DNA of 64,000 nucleotides, from the NCBI GenBank assembly GCA_938011325.1, contig CALLUD010000006.1, forward strand, positions 1 to 64,000, written 5' to 3'. The stretch is from an uncultured Spartobacteria bacterium (GTDB lineage Bacteria; Verrucomicrobiota; Verrucomicrobiia; Chthoniobacterales; JAATET01). The notes under the pieces were generated by a model that ran no database searches, had not been told where the DNA came from, and saw only the letters and a list, made by a program, of their open reading frames with translations. Made by a program: the position numbers and the translations under genes. Shown piece after piece: positions 50,418 through 59,561 of the stretch (positions are counted from its first letter, which is position 1; each line of letters begins with the position of its first letter).

Positions 50418-52237
50418 TACGAGATCAGGAAGTAGAGAAGAATGATGACGCCCGCGCCGAAGAAGAACGCGTAGGCCTGGAGATTACCGACCTGCAGGAA
50501 GCGGAAGACAAAGCCGACCGCCCACACGAGTCGGGAACCAAAATTCACGCACACGCCGTCGATGAGCCAGCGGTCGATGAAACCGGAGACCTGTGCCGTG
50601 CCGTCCTGCACCCAGCGCACGAGGTAACGGTAGCCATCGTCGATGTAGAGGCGGTTTGCGAAGAACGGAATCACGACCGGGTCCTTCTTCGGAGCACCAC
50701 GGTAAATCAGGATGGTTCCGATGATGCCGATGAATAGGAGAGCGAGAATTGCCCACGGCACCCAGCCCGCGACGTGATGCGGGTGCTCGATCGTGAAGAA
50801 GCGCTGTTGAATAAATGGCCAGCCGGCGAGCACCGCGGGCAGCGCCAGCAGAATCAACGGCCCGGTCATCACCAACGGAGACTCGTGCGCCTTCTTGGCC
50901 TCGTCACTGCGCGGCGCCCCGAAGAACACCACCCAAAGCAGACGCGTCGTGTAGCACGCGGTCAGAATCACACCGCCGAGAGCGAGCCAGGCGGGAACGC
51001 CGCCCTTCTCGAAGGCGAATTCGATGATGAGGTCCTTGCTGAAGTAGCCGGAGAAAAACGGGAAGCCCATCAGCGCGAGACCGCCTGCACACATCGTCAG
51101 GAACGTGATCGGCATCTTCTTGGCGAGGCCGCCCATTTTCCAGATGTCCTGCTCGTGGTGCATCCCAACGATCACCGAGCCCGAGCAAAGGAAGAGCAGG
51201 CACTTGAAAAACGCATGCGTGAAGAGGTGGAACATCGCCACGCCGTAAACGGGCGCCACCGCGATGCCGACCACCATGTAGCCGAGTTGTGAGATCGTCG
51301 AGTAGGCCAGGATGCGCTTGATGTCGTTTTGCTGCAGGCCCATCAGGCCCGCGGCGAAGCAGGTGATCCCGCCCACCCAGCCGATGATTTCGAGCGCCGC
51401 GGGGGAAAGAACCAGCACCGGGAACATCCGCGCAAGCAGGTAAACGCCCGCCGCGACCATCGTTGCCGCATGCAGAAGGGACGACACCGGCGTCGGGCCT
51501 TCCATCGAGTTCGGCAACCACACATGGAGCGGCATCTGCGCGGATTTGCCGATCGTGCCGCAGAAGACGAGCACGCAGGCCGTCGCGAGCCAGAAGGGCG
51601 AGCTTTGGAGTGCTCCGATGGCGTCGGGCAATTCGCCGAAAACGATCGTCCCCGTCGCCATCCAGAAGACAAGGATGCCGAGCATGAAGCCGAAGTCACC
51701 GATGCGGTTGACCGTAAACGCCTGTTTGCAGGCCTCGGCCGCGGAGTCCTTCGAATAGTAGTGCCCGATGAGGATGTAGGAACTCACGCCGACGAGCTCC
51801 CAGAAGATGAACATCATCACGAAGTTGTCGGCGAGAACGATGCCGAGCATCGAAAACAGGAAGAGCGACAGGCCGGCGAAGTAGCGGCCGTAGCCTTCCT
51901 CGTGGGCCATGTAGCCGACCGAATAGATGAAGACGAGCGGCGCGATCGTGCAGACGATCACAAGCATCGACTTTGCAAGCGAGTCGAGCTCGAGGCCGAT
52001 CGACACGGTAAAGCGAATCGGCGAATCCGGCCCGAAGACCTTCGAGAAATCAATCCAGTCGATGCGAATCGGGTCGGTGGTCTCCGGTTGACCGAAGAGC
52101 CACCAGCTGATCGCACAGCAGATGAGCGCGCCGAGAATCGCCGGCCCCGCACTCAGCAATTTGGAGCGCTGGCCGACCAACAGAATGAATGCCGCCACAA
52201 ACAGCGGGGCAAAGAGGAGAATCCAGGGCGCGATCAT
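50417..52237 (-). CDS. nuoL: NADH-quinone oxidoreductase subunit L
   Basis: A 606-residue, about 16-helix proton-pumping subunit. FFIFWELVGVSSYILIGHYY-type and KSAQMPLHVWLPNSMEGPTPVSSLLHAATMVAAGVYLLAR-type segments are present, as are KRILAYSTISQLGYM and FPFFSGYFSKD. The C-terminal lateral-helix region is shorter and ends FFGAGVIILLYFLIS. It directly abuts the nuoK stop. Confidence 0.96.
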   Translation of the reverse strand: MIAPWILLFAPLFVAAFILLVGQRSKLLSAGPAILGALICCAISWWLFGQPETTDPIRIDWIDFSKVFGPDSPIRFTVSIGLELDSLAKSMLVIVCTIAPLVFIYSVGYMAHEEGYGRYFAGLSLFLFSMLGIVLADNFVMMFIFWELVGVSSYILIGHYYSKDSAAEACKQAFTVNRIGDFGFMLGILVFWMATGTIVFGELPDAIGALQSSPFWLATACVLVFCGTIGKSAQMPLHVWLPNSMEGPTPVSSLLHAATMVAAGVYLLARMFPVLVLSPAALEIIGWVGGITCFAAGLMGLQQNDIKRILAYSTISQLGYMVVGIAVAPVYGVAMFHLFTHAFFKCLLFLCSGSVIVGMHHEQDIWKMGGLAKKMPITFLTMCAGGLALMGFPFFSGYFSKDLIIEFAFEKGGVPAWLALGGVILTACYTTRLLWVVFFGAPRSDEAKKAHESPLVMTGPLILLALPAVLAGWPFIQQRFFTIEHPHHVAGWVPWAILALLFIGIIGTILIYRGAPKKDPVVIPFFANRLYIDDGYRYLVRWVQDGTAQVSGFIDRWLIDGVCVNFGSRLVWAVGFVFRFLQVGNLQAYAFFFGAGVIILLYFLIS

Positions 52238-52558
52238 TTAGAACTTGAGCTGGTTCAGGTCCTCGACGTGCGTCGTCTGCCGCGCACGGAAGAGCGCGAC
52301 GATGATGGCGAGTCCCACCGCAACCTCGGCGGCCGCCACGGTGATGATGAAAAACACGAGCACCTGCGCGTTGAAGTTCGGCAATCCCTCGACGAGCCGG
52401 TAGCGCGAGAACGCCACGAGCGAGAGGTTCGCGGCATTCAGCATGAGCTCGAGGCACATGAAAATGACGATGATGTTCCGGCGCAGCAGCACGCCCGCGA
52501 GACCGATCGCAAACAGGATGCCGCTAACCGCGAGATAATGGGCAAGGGTCACTTCCAT
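52238..52558 (-). CDS. nuoK: NADH-quinone oxidoreductase subunit K
   Basis: A 106-residue, three-helix complex I subunit. FAIGLAGVLLRRNIIVIFMCLELMLNAANLSLVAFSR and VAAAEVAVGLAIIVALFR carry the two conserved membrane glutamates. Standard length. It begins 36 bases after nuoJ. Confidence 0.96.
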   Translation of the reverse strand: MEVTLAHYLAVSGILFAIGLAGVLLRRNIIVIFMCLELMLNAANLSLVAFSRYRLVEGLPNFNAQVLVFFIITVAAAEVAVGLAIIVALFRARQTTHVEDLNQLKF

Positions 52559-52594
52559 TTCAGAAAAGGCGGAAAGGAATTGCGCCTGGGAGGT

Positions 52595-53098
52595 TCATTT
52601 CAGCTCCCTCCGGCTGAGGACCACAACGCCGACCGTTGCTACGAGAAGCAGCACGCCGATGATCTGGAAGGGCAGATTGAAGTCCGTGAAGAGCGTGAGG
52701 CCGATGAGCTTCACGTCGTTGAGATTGTCCGTGGCCAGCGCGGGCTTGGGAATGGCGAGCCCGGGGTCGCCGAGCACCACTTTCATGAGCAGCGCGACGA
52801 AGCCGATGAGCACGAGGCCGCCGCCGGACCACGCGAGGATGTTCAGCTTGCGCGGCGGGGCCGTCTTCAGGTCGAGCAGCATGATGATGAACAGGAAGAG
52901 CACCATCACGGCGCCGGCGTAGACCAGCACCTGAATGATCCCGATGAAGAAGGCGTCAAGCGTGAAAAACAGCGCCGCCAGACCGAGGAAGGAAACGACA
53001 AGGCACATCGCCGAGCTGACCGGGCTGCGCATGCAGACCACCGCGAGTCCAAACAGGATCATCAGGCCGGCGAATATCCAGAAAAGTATCAGGGACAC
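52595..53098 (-). CDS. nuoJ: NADH-quinone oxidoreductase subunit J
   Basis: A 167-residue five-helix subunit. The signature FIGIIQVLVYAGAVMVLFLFIIMLLDL (52-78) contains the pi-bulge helix involved in coupling. It lies 59 bases after nuoI and 36 before nuoK. Confidence 0.95.
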   Translation of the reverse strand: MSLILFWIFAGLMILFGLAVVCMRSPVSSAMCLVVSFLGLAALFFTLDAFFIGIIQVLVYAGAVMVLFLFIIMLLDLKTAPPRKLNILAWSGGGLVLIGFVALLMKVVLGDPGLAIPKPALATDNLNDVKLIGLTLFTDFNLPFQIIGVLLLVATVGVVVLSRRELK

Positions 53099-53157
53099 GT
53101 GGTCGTGGAAATTTTGGGTTGGTCGGCGGGCGTTCTAACAGTGAGCGTTGGGAGCGA

Positions 53158-53688
53158 CTACTTTTTTTCGTTCCATTTGTTGACCACACCGGTCTTCAGG
53201 CCGCCCAGTTCGTAGAGCTTCTGCTTGTTGTGAACCATGTCCTTTCGGCTGTAGCCGGTGATCGAGTAGTCCTTTCTCAAAAAGATCGCCTGCTCGGGGC
53301 ACACCTCTTCGCAAAGTCCGCAGTAAATGCACCGGATCATGTCGATCTCGAACTCGCGCGGCCGCTTCTCGACCTTTGCCCACGGGTCGTCGGTGGGGAT
53401 TTCCTCCGGGGTGATCGTGATCGCACGCGGCGGGCAGATGAACTCGCAGAGCTGGCACGAAACGCAGCGCTCGCGGCCCCATTCGTCCTTCACGAGCGTG
53501 GGCGCACCGCGATACCACTCGGGCAGGTGGGCATCCCACTTCTCGTCGGGGTATTGCATGGTCACCTTGCGCCGACCGGTCATGGTCAGGAAGAAGTGCT
53601 TGATCGTGAGCAACATGCCTCCGAACAGCGCCGGGAGGTAAAACTTCTCGGCTAGGCTCAACTTGGGACGTGAGACGACGAGGGCCAT
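53158..53688 (-). CDS. nuoI: NADH-quinone oxidoreductase subunit I (ferredoxin-like)
   Basis: A 176-residue peripheral-arm subunit carrying clusters N6a and N6b in two [4Fe-4S] motifs, CVSCQLCEFICPPRAI and CIYCGLCEEVCPEQAI. The N-terminal amphipathic stretch LTIKHFFLTMTGRRKVTMQYPDE matches the family. ATG 53688 lies 2 bases after the nuoH stop; a longer frame to 54411 lies within nuoH and is rejected. Confidence 0.96.
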   Translation of the reverse strand: MALVVSRPKLSLAEKFYLPALFGGMLLTIKHFFLTMTGRRKVTMQYPDEKWDAHLPEWYRGAPTLVKDEWGRERCVSCQLCEFICPPRAITITPEEIPTDDPWAKVEKRPREFEIDMIRCIYCGLCEEVCPEQAIFLRKDYSITGYSRKDMVHNKQKLYELGGLKTGVVNKWNEKK

Positions 53689-53690
53689 GA

Positions 53691-54884
53691 TCAGCTCTTG
53701 ATATAAACGAGGATGAGCGCGGTAAGGAAGATATTCGCCAGCGCGATTTCGAAGAACCAGATCCAGCCCAGTCGCATGAGCTGGTCGTAGCGGAAGCGGG
53801 GCACCGTCCAGCGCACCCAGATGAAGACGAAGAGGAGCGCGCAGATCTTTGCGAAGAACGTGCCAATGTTCACCAAGCCCCAGAACCAGCCGTGCGAGCC
53901 GTCGGGAATCATCGGCAGGCTCCAGCCGCCAAGGAAAAGGGTCACGATCACGCCCGAGCCGGCGATCATCGCGGCATATTCCCCGAGGAAAAACAGCGCG
54001 AAGCCCATCGCGGAGTATTCCGTGTGGTAGCCACCGACGAGCTCCTGCTCCGCTTCGGGCAGGTCGAAGGGCGCGCGGTTCGTCTCGGCGAACATGGCCA
54101 CCAGGAAAATGAAGAACGAAATGAGCATCGGCACCGCGATGAGCAGCCGCTGCCAGGAGAAACCCGCCGCGAAGGACTGGAAGATCGACGCAGGGTCGTG
54201 AAACGCATGCTCGAGGCTGAATCCCTTCGGCCACCACGGCATGATCAGCCAGCCGTTCTGCACCTGCCATTCGACGATCTCCCGCAGGCTCAGCGTGCCG
54301 CAAATCATGAACACCGGCACCACCGAGAGGCCCAGCGCCAGCTCGTAGGAAATCATCTGCGAACTCGAGCGGATGCCGCCGAGAAACGGATATTTCGAGT
54401 TCGACGCCCACCCGGCCAGCACGATGCCGTAAACACCGAGCGAGGACACCGCAAACACCCAGAGCACGCCGATGTTCACGTCGGCAATGATCATCGGCAC
54501 CCCGAAAAGCGTGCTCCCGAAAGGCAGCACCGCCAACACGAGGATCGGCGGGATCATCGCAAGCTTCGGCGCAATGAAGTAGTAGAACTTATTGACGCTC
54601 TTCGGGATGAAGTTCTCCTTCAACACCAGCTTGATCGGGTCGGCGATCATCTGGCCAAGGCCGGCAAGTCGCAAATCCTTGTCAAACCCGAGCAACGTCG
54701 TGGGCGCGCCCACGCGGTTCGGCCCGACGCGGTCCTGAATGAACGCGCTGACTTTTCTTTCCGCGAACACCGACAGGGAAACCAGCGGGAGAATCGCAAG
54801 AAAAACGAGGCCAAGGGTTTTCGCCACCGAAGTCCAGATCATGAAGACCTCGGTTCCTGGCGTGAGAAAGGCGTTCAAATCCAT
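53691..54884 (-). CDS. nuoH: NADH-quinone oxidoreductase subunit H
   Basis: A 397-residue, about 9-helix subunit forming the quinone-binding chamber with NuoB and NuoD. Signatures are VFAERKVSAFIQDRVGPNRVG and ETNRAPFDLPEAEQELVGGYHTEYS. It is the first gene of a nuoHIJKLMN block; nuoA-G are not present upstream, where a 202-base gap and a small membrane protein gene lie. Slightly long for the family, with an extra loop around GWLIMPWWPKGFSLEHAFHD. Confidence 0.96.
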   Translation of the reverse strand: MDLNAFLTPGTEVFMIWTSVAKTLGLVFLAILPLVSLSVFAERKVSAFIQDRVGPNRVGAPTTLLGFDKDLRLAGLGQMIADPIKLVLKENFIPKSVNKFYYFIAPKLAMIPPILVLAVLPFGSTLFGVPMIIADVNIGVLWVFAVSSLGVYGIVLAGWASNSKYPFLGGIRSSSQMISYELALGLSVVPVFMICGTLSLREIVEWQVQNGWLIMPWWPKGFSLEHAFHDPASIFQSFAAGFSWQRLLIAVPMLISFFIFLVAMFAETNRAPFDLPEAEQELVGGYHTEYSAMGFALFFLGEYAAMIAGSGVIVTLFLGGWSLPMIPDGSHGWFWGLVNIGTFFAKICALLFVFIWVRWTVPRFRYDQLMRLGWIWFFEIALANIFLTALILVYIKS

Positions 54885-55086
54885 GCGGTCAATAGCAGCG
54901 GATCATCGATACAGGCTCGGCCGCCCCGGTGTCCAGAGGCAAGACCGCAAATTCCCGCAAATCCCGCCCCAAACCGCGCATGAGATCAATGTGCGGCGGC
55001 AAACGCGCCCGCATCGCCGGTCAACGGCTCCAGAAGAACTCGCCGCGAAAATGCCACACGTGAGAGCAGCCACGGGTTGCCCACGA

Positions 55087-55380
55087 TTATCCCTCAAACA
55101 TCATCGTGATGGAGATCAGGACGCCGAGGCTCAGCACGGTGAGAACGATGCCCAGCACACGGGCCACCACCGGGACCAGCGGCGCCCGATTCACGATCTC
55201 ACAGGTCCGGGCAAAGGCGCCCCACAACAGCGGAATCGCGAAAACCCAGAATGCCCATGGATCGACCCGTGCAGCGAGCGACTCCGGATCCAGGCCCCCC
55301 ACCGAGTGCGTCATGATTTTCAACAGGACGACTGCGAGCGCCAGAAACGCAAATTGCGTGAGGACGAGGACCTGAACCAT
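55087..55380 (-). CDS. Small three-helix membrane protein, unknown
   Basis: A 97-residue protein with three hydrophobic segments (about 5-22, 43-58, 70-93). It starts MVQVLVLTQFAFLALAVVLL and ends ISITMMFEG. A Shine-Dalgarno GGGAG lies 4 bases before ATG 55380. It lies upstream of and on the same strand as nuoH, separated by 202 bases in which I see no gene. I do not recognise the family. Co-regulation with the nuo block is possible but not shown. Confidence 0.65.
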   Translation of the reverse strand: MVQVLVLTQFAFLALAVVLLKIMTHSVGGLDPESLAARVDPWAFWVFAIPLLWGAFARTCEIVNRAPLVPVVARVLGIVLTVLSLGVLISITMMFEG

Positions 55381-55462
55381 ATCGCTCCCTTGAACGGACT
55401 ATCCGCCCGCTCGCGGCAGCGATGCAAGCCATTCGGCGGAATCCTTGATCCGGGCCACGCGG

Positions 55463-56818
55463 CTACCCGCGCGAGCGTTCGAGAAAATTCTCCGCCAGCG
55501 CCTCGTAAAGCGCCACCGGGCACACCCGTCGCGACGCCTCGTAGGCAATGATGGCGCACGCGGCAAGCGGCAGTGTGAAGGCAATGCAGCCGGTCATCTC
55601 GATCAGGATGATAAACGACGTCATCGGGCTCTGCACGACGCCGGAGAAATAGGCGACGATGAAGAGCAGCACGATGGATTGCACCGAGGCGCCGCTCCAG
55701 GCGAATGCGGGCGCGGTGATTTCCCCCAATCCCGCGCCGACCGAAAACGACGGATCAAAAAGCCCGCCGGGAATCCCCGTGAGCAACGCGAGCATCGAGG
55801 CGGCCGCGCGCTGCAGCGGATACAGCACACTCAACTCTCCGCGTATTTCGCTCAGCTCCTCCTGCGTTTCCGCGGGCAGCGTTGCCACGTAATCCGGGCT
55901 GCCTTCGAGCACCAGCGCGCGGGCCTGCTCGTAGCCGCTTCCGAGCGTCATTCCATCCGACCAGATCGCCAGAGCGGCGGAGCCGAGACCGAACGCCAGC
56001 GCAATGACCCAGAACCGTTTTGCAATCACCCGCGACACCTTCGGCATCAGGAACAGCAGCAGACTCGAAAATCCCCCGCCGAGAAATCCGCCGACCGCGC
56101 CGATGATCAACACCGCCACCCACGGACCGGGCGTCAGAAACTCGAGTGGCATCCGCATTCCCTCATCGAGCCGACCGTAGAAGTAATAGTTGCCGAGCAC
56201 GCCCATGCAGACCAGGCAGGCGACGATCACCGTGCGCACGAGCGTGCCCATGTTTTCCTTTTCAAACGACCGCCCGATCTCCTCGAAGGAAAAGACAATG
56301 CCCGCGATCGGCGCATTGAACGCCGCCGCAATGCCCGCCGCACCACCGCCCAGAATGAGACCACGCTGCACGAGATGCGCCGGGAATTTCGCCCATTTCG
56401 TGACCTGGTGCATGAAACACGCACCGAGCTGCACGGACGGGCCTTCGCGTCCGATCGAGAGAAACGAGAACAACCCGAGCGTCGTCAGGATCAGCTTGCC
56501 GAACGCCACGCGAAACGACAAAAGCCGGTCGCGCGCTTCGCCGGGACCCATCGCCAGCGACGCGATCGTCTGCGGAATGCCCGTTCCATCCGTTCCCTGG
56601 AAGAAGTGGTCGCGGAGATAGAGGATCAATCCAAGCCCGACCGGCATGATCACGAGCATCCAGTAGGGCGACGCGTCCCACACCCTTGCGCTCAGACCTG
56701 CCGCGAAACTCTCGGCTTCCGCGAAATAAAGGGCGCCGAGTCCGGCCAGCACCGCGCCCACCAGCGAAATGGCCAGCGCCCACCAGCCGCCCGGCAGTTT
56801 CTTCGGGGCGGATTGCAT
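55463..56818 (-). CDS. ClC family chloride channel/antiporter
   Basis: About 451 residues with the ClC fold of roughly 18 membrane helices. The ion-path motifs are GTDGTGIPQ (GSGIP variant), IGREGPSVQLG with the gating Glu, and GIPGGLFDPSFSVGAG (GxFxP). The gating Glu suggests a H+/Cl- antiporter-competent core. The region AWSDGMTLGSGYEQAR-type between helices is present. The C-terminus lacks CBS domains. Start ATG 56818 is preferred over an in-frame TTG at 56845. Confidence 0.9.
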   Translation of the reverse strand: MQSAPKKLPGGWWALAISLVGAVLAGLGALYFAEAESFAAGLSARVWDASPYWMLVIMPVGLGLILYLRDHFFQGTDGTGIPQTIASLAMGPGEARDRLLSFRVAFGKLILTTLGLFSFLSIGREGPSVQLGACFMHQVTKWAKFPAHLVQRGLILGGGAAGIAAAFNAPIAGIVFSFEEIGRSFEKENMGTLVRTVIVACLVCMGVLGNYYFYGRLDEGMRMPLEFLTPGPWVAVLIIGAVGGFLGGGFSSLLLFLMPKVSRVIAKRFWVIALAFGLGSAALAIWSDGMTLGSGYEQARALVLEGSPDYVATLPAETQEELSEIRGELSVLYPLQRAAASMLALLTGIPGGLFDPSFSVGAGLGEITAPAFAWSGASVQSIVLLFIVAYFSGVVQSPMTSFIILIEMTGCIAFTLPLAACAIIAYEASRRVCPVALYEALAENFLERSRG

Positions 56819-56895
56819 GCGCGATGGTTTTCCATCGAGCGGCAATTTTGCAAGCCCTCGCGACCGCGTGTTCCGAGGCGCACGACAACAACGAG

Positions 56896-57660
56896 TCAGT
56901 ATTTCGTGACCTGCTGCGTCATTCCCCCGTCGACGAAATACGTGCTGCCCGTCACATAAGCCGCGTCGTCGCTCGCGAGGAATGCCGCGACGGACGCCAC
57001 TTCATTGGGCCGGCCAAAGCGTCCAAGCGGGATCTCGGATTCCGCCCTGCGCTTCTCGTTGGGATCGTCGAGCACATGCTGGTTAATCGGTGTGGCAATG
57101 GCTCCAGGCGCGATGTTGTTGACCGTGATGCGATACGGCGCGAGCTCGAGGGCGAGATTCCGCATCAGCATGCGCAGCCCGCCCTTCGACGCACAGTAGG
57201 AGGTGAAACCCTCAAACGGGATGTCCTCGTGCACGGAGGAGTTGTTGATGATCCGGCCGCCCCCACCACGCCCGATCATCACCCGCGCGGCAGCGCGACA
57301 CAGCAGAAATGGCCCGTAGAGATTCACGGCCAGAACCTTTTTCCAGTCCTCGTCCGTCGTTTCGATCAGGGGCGCCTTCTTTTCGATTCCAGCGTTGTTG
57401 ATCAACACGTCGAGCTTGCCGAACTTTTCAACGGCGGTCCGCACCATCGCCTCGACGTCCGTGGGGGAGGTCACGTCACCGGCGGCAACCACGCCTTCCG
57501 TCGGCAGATTTTTCACGACTTCCCCGGCCTTCGCGCAGGAGTCGTTGCGGCAATTCACCGCCACATGCGAGCCCTCCGCAGCGAATCGCTCGCAAAGCCC
57601 ACGTCCGATTCCATCCAACGCTCCGGTGATCAACACCACTTTTCCACTCAGGCCTCTCAT
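56896..57660 (-). CDS. SDR family oxidoreductase (glucose 1-dehydrogenase-like)
   Basis: A 254-residue classical short-chain dehydrogenase: TGALDGIG nucleotide-binding motif (12-19), INNAGIEKK, NNSSVHE with the catalytic Ser and SYCASKGGL with the Tyr/Lys pair. The overall pattern, with IAPGAIATPINQ and a C-terminal TYFVDGGMTQQ, is like glucose 1-dehydrogenases; substrate assignment is tentative. No Shine-Dalgarno. It stands between the ClC gene and the NUC-like gene on the same strand, with 50-80-base gaps. Confidence 0.85.
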   Translation of the reverse strand: MRGLSGKVVLITGALDGIGRGLCERFAAEGSHVAVNCRNDSCAKAGEVVKNLPTEGVVAAGDVTSPTDVEAMVRTAVEKFGKLDVLINNAGIEKKAPLIETTDEDWKKVLAVNLYGPFLLCRAAARVMIGRGGGGRIINNSSVHEDIPFEGFTSYCASKGGLRMLMRNLALELAPYRITVNNIAPGAIATPINQHVLDDPNEKRRAESEIPLGRFGRPNEVASVAAFLASDDAAYVTGSTYFVDGGMTQQVTKY

Positions 57661-57709
57661 ACAGCCGGGATCGAAGCTCCCCCGGCCCCCAGCCTTGCGA
57701 AAAAGCGCG

Positions 57710-58576
57710 CTACCAGACCGCTTCCGCCGTTCGCATCCGCTCCTCGGGCGAAATGCTGTTGGCGAAAATGCTCATCCCGGTCATCGCCTCGACGGTCGCG
57801 ATGTTCGAAAGATACGGCTTCAGGTTGTCCGCCACGGCCATCTGCGGAATGATGAATGCCATCGTGTCGCCATAGGGCCGGCGATAGCAGCGGTAAAATG
57901 CCTCGGGGACCAGCAGTTCGCCCTCCTTCGGTGGTGCCGAGGAAAAGATCGGGCCTGCGACGATCTCGAGCCAGCCATACTCGCCGGCGTATTTGGCCTC
58001 CATTTCGGCGAACTGCGCCCACGGTCCGTTCAGGCACTCGGGGCTGAACGCGCACGTGTTCGGCATCAGCGAGGTGTTTCGCCCCGCGGCCTTTCCGAAA
58101 TACAGGCTGATCGATTCCGGCAACGCCATCGGCCCCGGCACGTAACCCGCCTCGCGAATCAGCCACTCCGGCGGCGTCTTCACCTTCTTCGGCTCGGGGT
58201 ATCGCTTCGGCGGAGCGCCGTTGACCATCGCGTATTGCACGGCGAGCGGACTGCCGAGCTTTTCGGAATACACGACCACGAAGCCCGGATACACGACCGT
58301 CGTCACAGGGCCGGGGTTTGGGGGATTGTAAGTCTTCGGCATGGAAACCGCGACCGGGTCCGGCACGGGCAATTCCACATCGGCTTCCATGAAAAGCTCC
58401 CGCGGGTCGGGCGTGCCGACAAGGGGTGTGGACGCGGGAGCGGGAGTAGGCGTGGCCTCCACCTGCGCAATGGGGACCGCCTCGACGGGCTTTCTTCCGG
58501 GGAGAATGGCCACCGTGGCAAACACGATCAGCACCGCACTAAGACCAATGAGGAGGTAGACGAAGAAACGATCCAT
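57710..58576 (-). CDS. Membrane-anchored NUC (DNA/RNA non-specific endonuclease)-like protein lacking the DRGH motif
   Basis: A 288-residue protein with one N-terminal membrane helix (4-25), a Pro/Thr-rich linker (about 30-65) and an exported domain. The domain keeps the layout of NUC endonucleases: YPGFVVVYSEKLGSPLAVQY early, CLNGPWAQFAEMEAKYA (LNxGxW-like), EIVAGPIFSS (VVTGP-like), VPEAFYRCYRR and MAFIIPQ. The catalytic DRGH segment that should lie near 165-172 reads GRNTSLMP, so the His general base is missing. It may bind rather than cut nucleic acid. Recognition is by motif order only. Confidence 0.6.
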   Translation of the reverse strand: MDRFFVYLLIGLSAVLIVFATVAILPGRKPVEAVPIAQVEATPTPAPASTPLVGTPDPRELFMEADVELPVPDPVAVSMPKTYNPPNPGPVTTVVYPGFVVVYSEKLGSPLAVQYAMVNGAPPKRYPEPKKVKTPPEWLIREAGYVPGPMALPESISLYFGKAAGRNTSLMPNTCAFSPECLNGPWAQFAEMEAKYAGEYGWLEIVAGPIFSSAPPKEGELLVPEAFYRCYRRPYGDTMAFIIPQMAVADNLKPYLSNIATVEAMTGMSIFANSISPEERMRTAEAVW

Positions 58577-58656
58577 CCCGAAGTCGATATTTAGCCACCA
58601 AGGAGCCAGGCGCGGCGAGCAGGAAATTTCATCTCCCGCTTCTCACCGACGTCGCG

Positions 58657-59490
58657 TCACTCCCCGACGCCGGCCGGCTCGCGCAACGACGCCAGCGCGT
58701 CCTCGATGGGAATATCCCGTCGTTTGCGGTCGAGAAACACGCTCACATGCGTGTATCCGACATCGCTCAGCAGCATCAGCGCCTCTTCGTAACGGTCTCC
58801 CACCCGCGAAGGACAATGGGCATCCGCGCCCAGCACAACCGGGATGCCCCGCTCGCGCATCAGCTCGAGCTGAGGTCGGCCGGGATTCATTTCCGGCAGC
58901 GATTTGTTGAGCCCGCTCGTGTTCAACTCCATCGCCACCCCCGTCGCGGCAATGCGATCCAGCGCGCGTGCGACAAAAGGCTCGATCCGATTCCAGTCCC
59001 ACTCTCCGGGCGCCTCGTTCTTGATCAGGTCCGGATGCGCCAGCGTGTCGTAAAGCCCCGTCTCCGCCGACTGCGCGAGGTGCTGGTAATAGAGCTGCTG
59101 ATACGCGAAGACATCGCCCTTGAAGTGGTTTCTCCGATACTCCGGCACCTGGTAATGCACCGAGCCGAGCACGTGATGCAGCGGCACACGCGCATGCAAT
59201 TTCTCGAGCCACGGCTCCACGCCCGGATAGTAATCGCTCTCGAGCCCAAGGCGCACATCCACCCGCCCGGCCCATGCTTCGGTCGCGCGGGCCACGAGTT
59301 CCACGTAATCGTCAAACTCCTCCGGAGCCATCCGCACGTCGGCGGAAATGCCGTCCGGCAATGGACAATGACACGTCACGATCACGCCCTTCAGTCCGCG
59401 AGCCTCGGCGACTGCGGCAAACTCCTCCGGCGTCCCCTGGGAGTGTTTGCAGAGCGGCGTGTGGCAATGGCTTTCGTAAAGGATCGGCAT
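58657..59490 (-). CDS. PHP-domain histidinol-phosphatase-like protein
   Basis: A 277-residue trinuclear-metal phosphoesterase of the HisK/PHP family. Ligand motifs are ESHCHTPLCKH (H8, H10, H16), VIVTCHCPLP, LGLESDYYP, HVLGSVHY, YDTLAHPDLIK and LGADAHCPSRVGD. The family hydrolyses histidinol phosphate in histidine synthesis. No other his genes are near, so another small phosphate ester is possible. The start ATG 59490 gives the usual N-terminus. Confidence 0.85.
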   Translation of the reverse strand: MPILYESHCHTPLCKHSQGTPEEFAAVAEARGLKGVIVTCHCPLPDGISADVRMAPEEFDDYVELVARATEAWAGRVDVRLGLESDYYPGVEPWLEKLHARVPLHHVLGSVHYQVPEYRRNHFKGDVFAYQQLYYQHLAQSAETGLYDTLAHPDLIKNEAPGEWDWNRIEPFVARALDRIAATGVAMELNTSGLNKSLPEMNPGRPQLELMRERGIPVVLGADAHCPSRVGDRYEEALMLLSDVGYTHVSVFLDRKRRDIPIEDALASLREPAGVGE

Positions 59491-59561
59491 GAAGCGCCCA
59501 TCATCGCCGAACCCGCAGCGAACCGCAAATCGAAGCCCTCCCCGCCCGCAGCCATCGTCGG

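Noticed and set aside
51329..53215. 628-codon + strand frame antisense to nuoL/K/J
   Set aside because: Low-complexity Arg/Glu/His-rich composition typical of antisense of membrane proteins; the nuo genes explain the region.
54885..55086. Possible small gene in the gap upstream of nuoH
   Set aside because: Short frames here have random composition and overlap the neighbouring gene; it more likely holds the nuo promoter.
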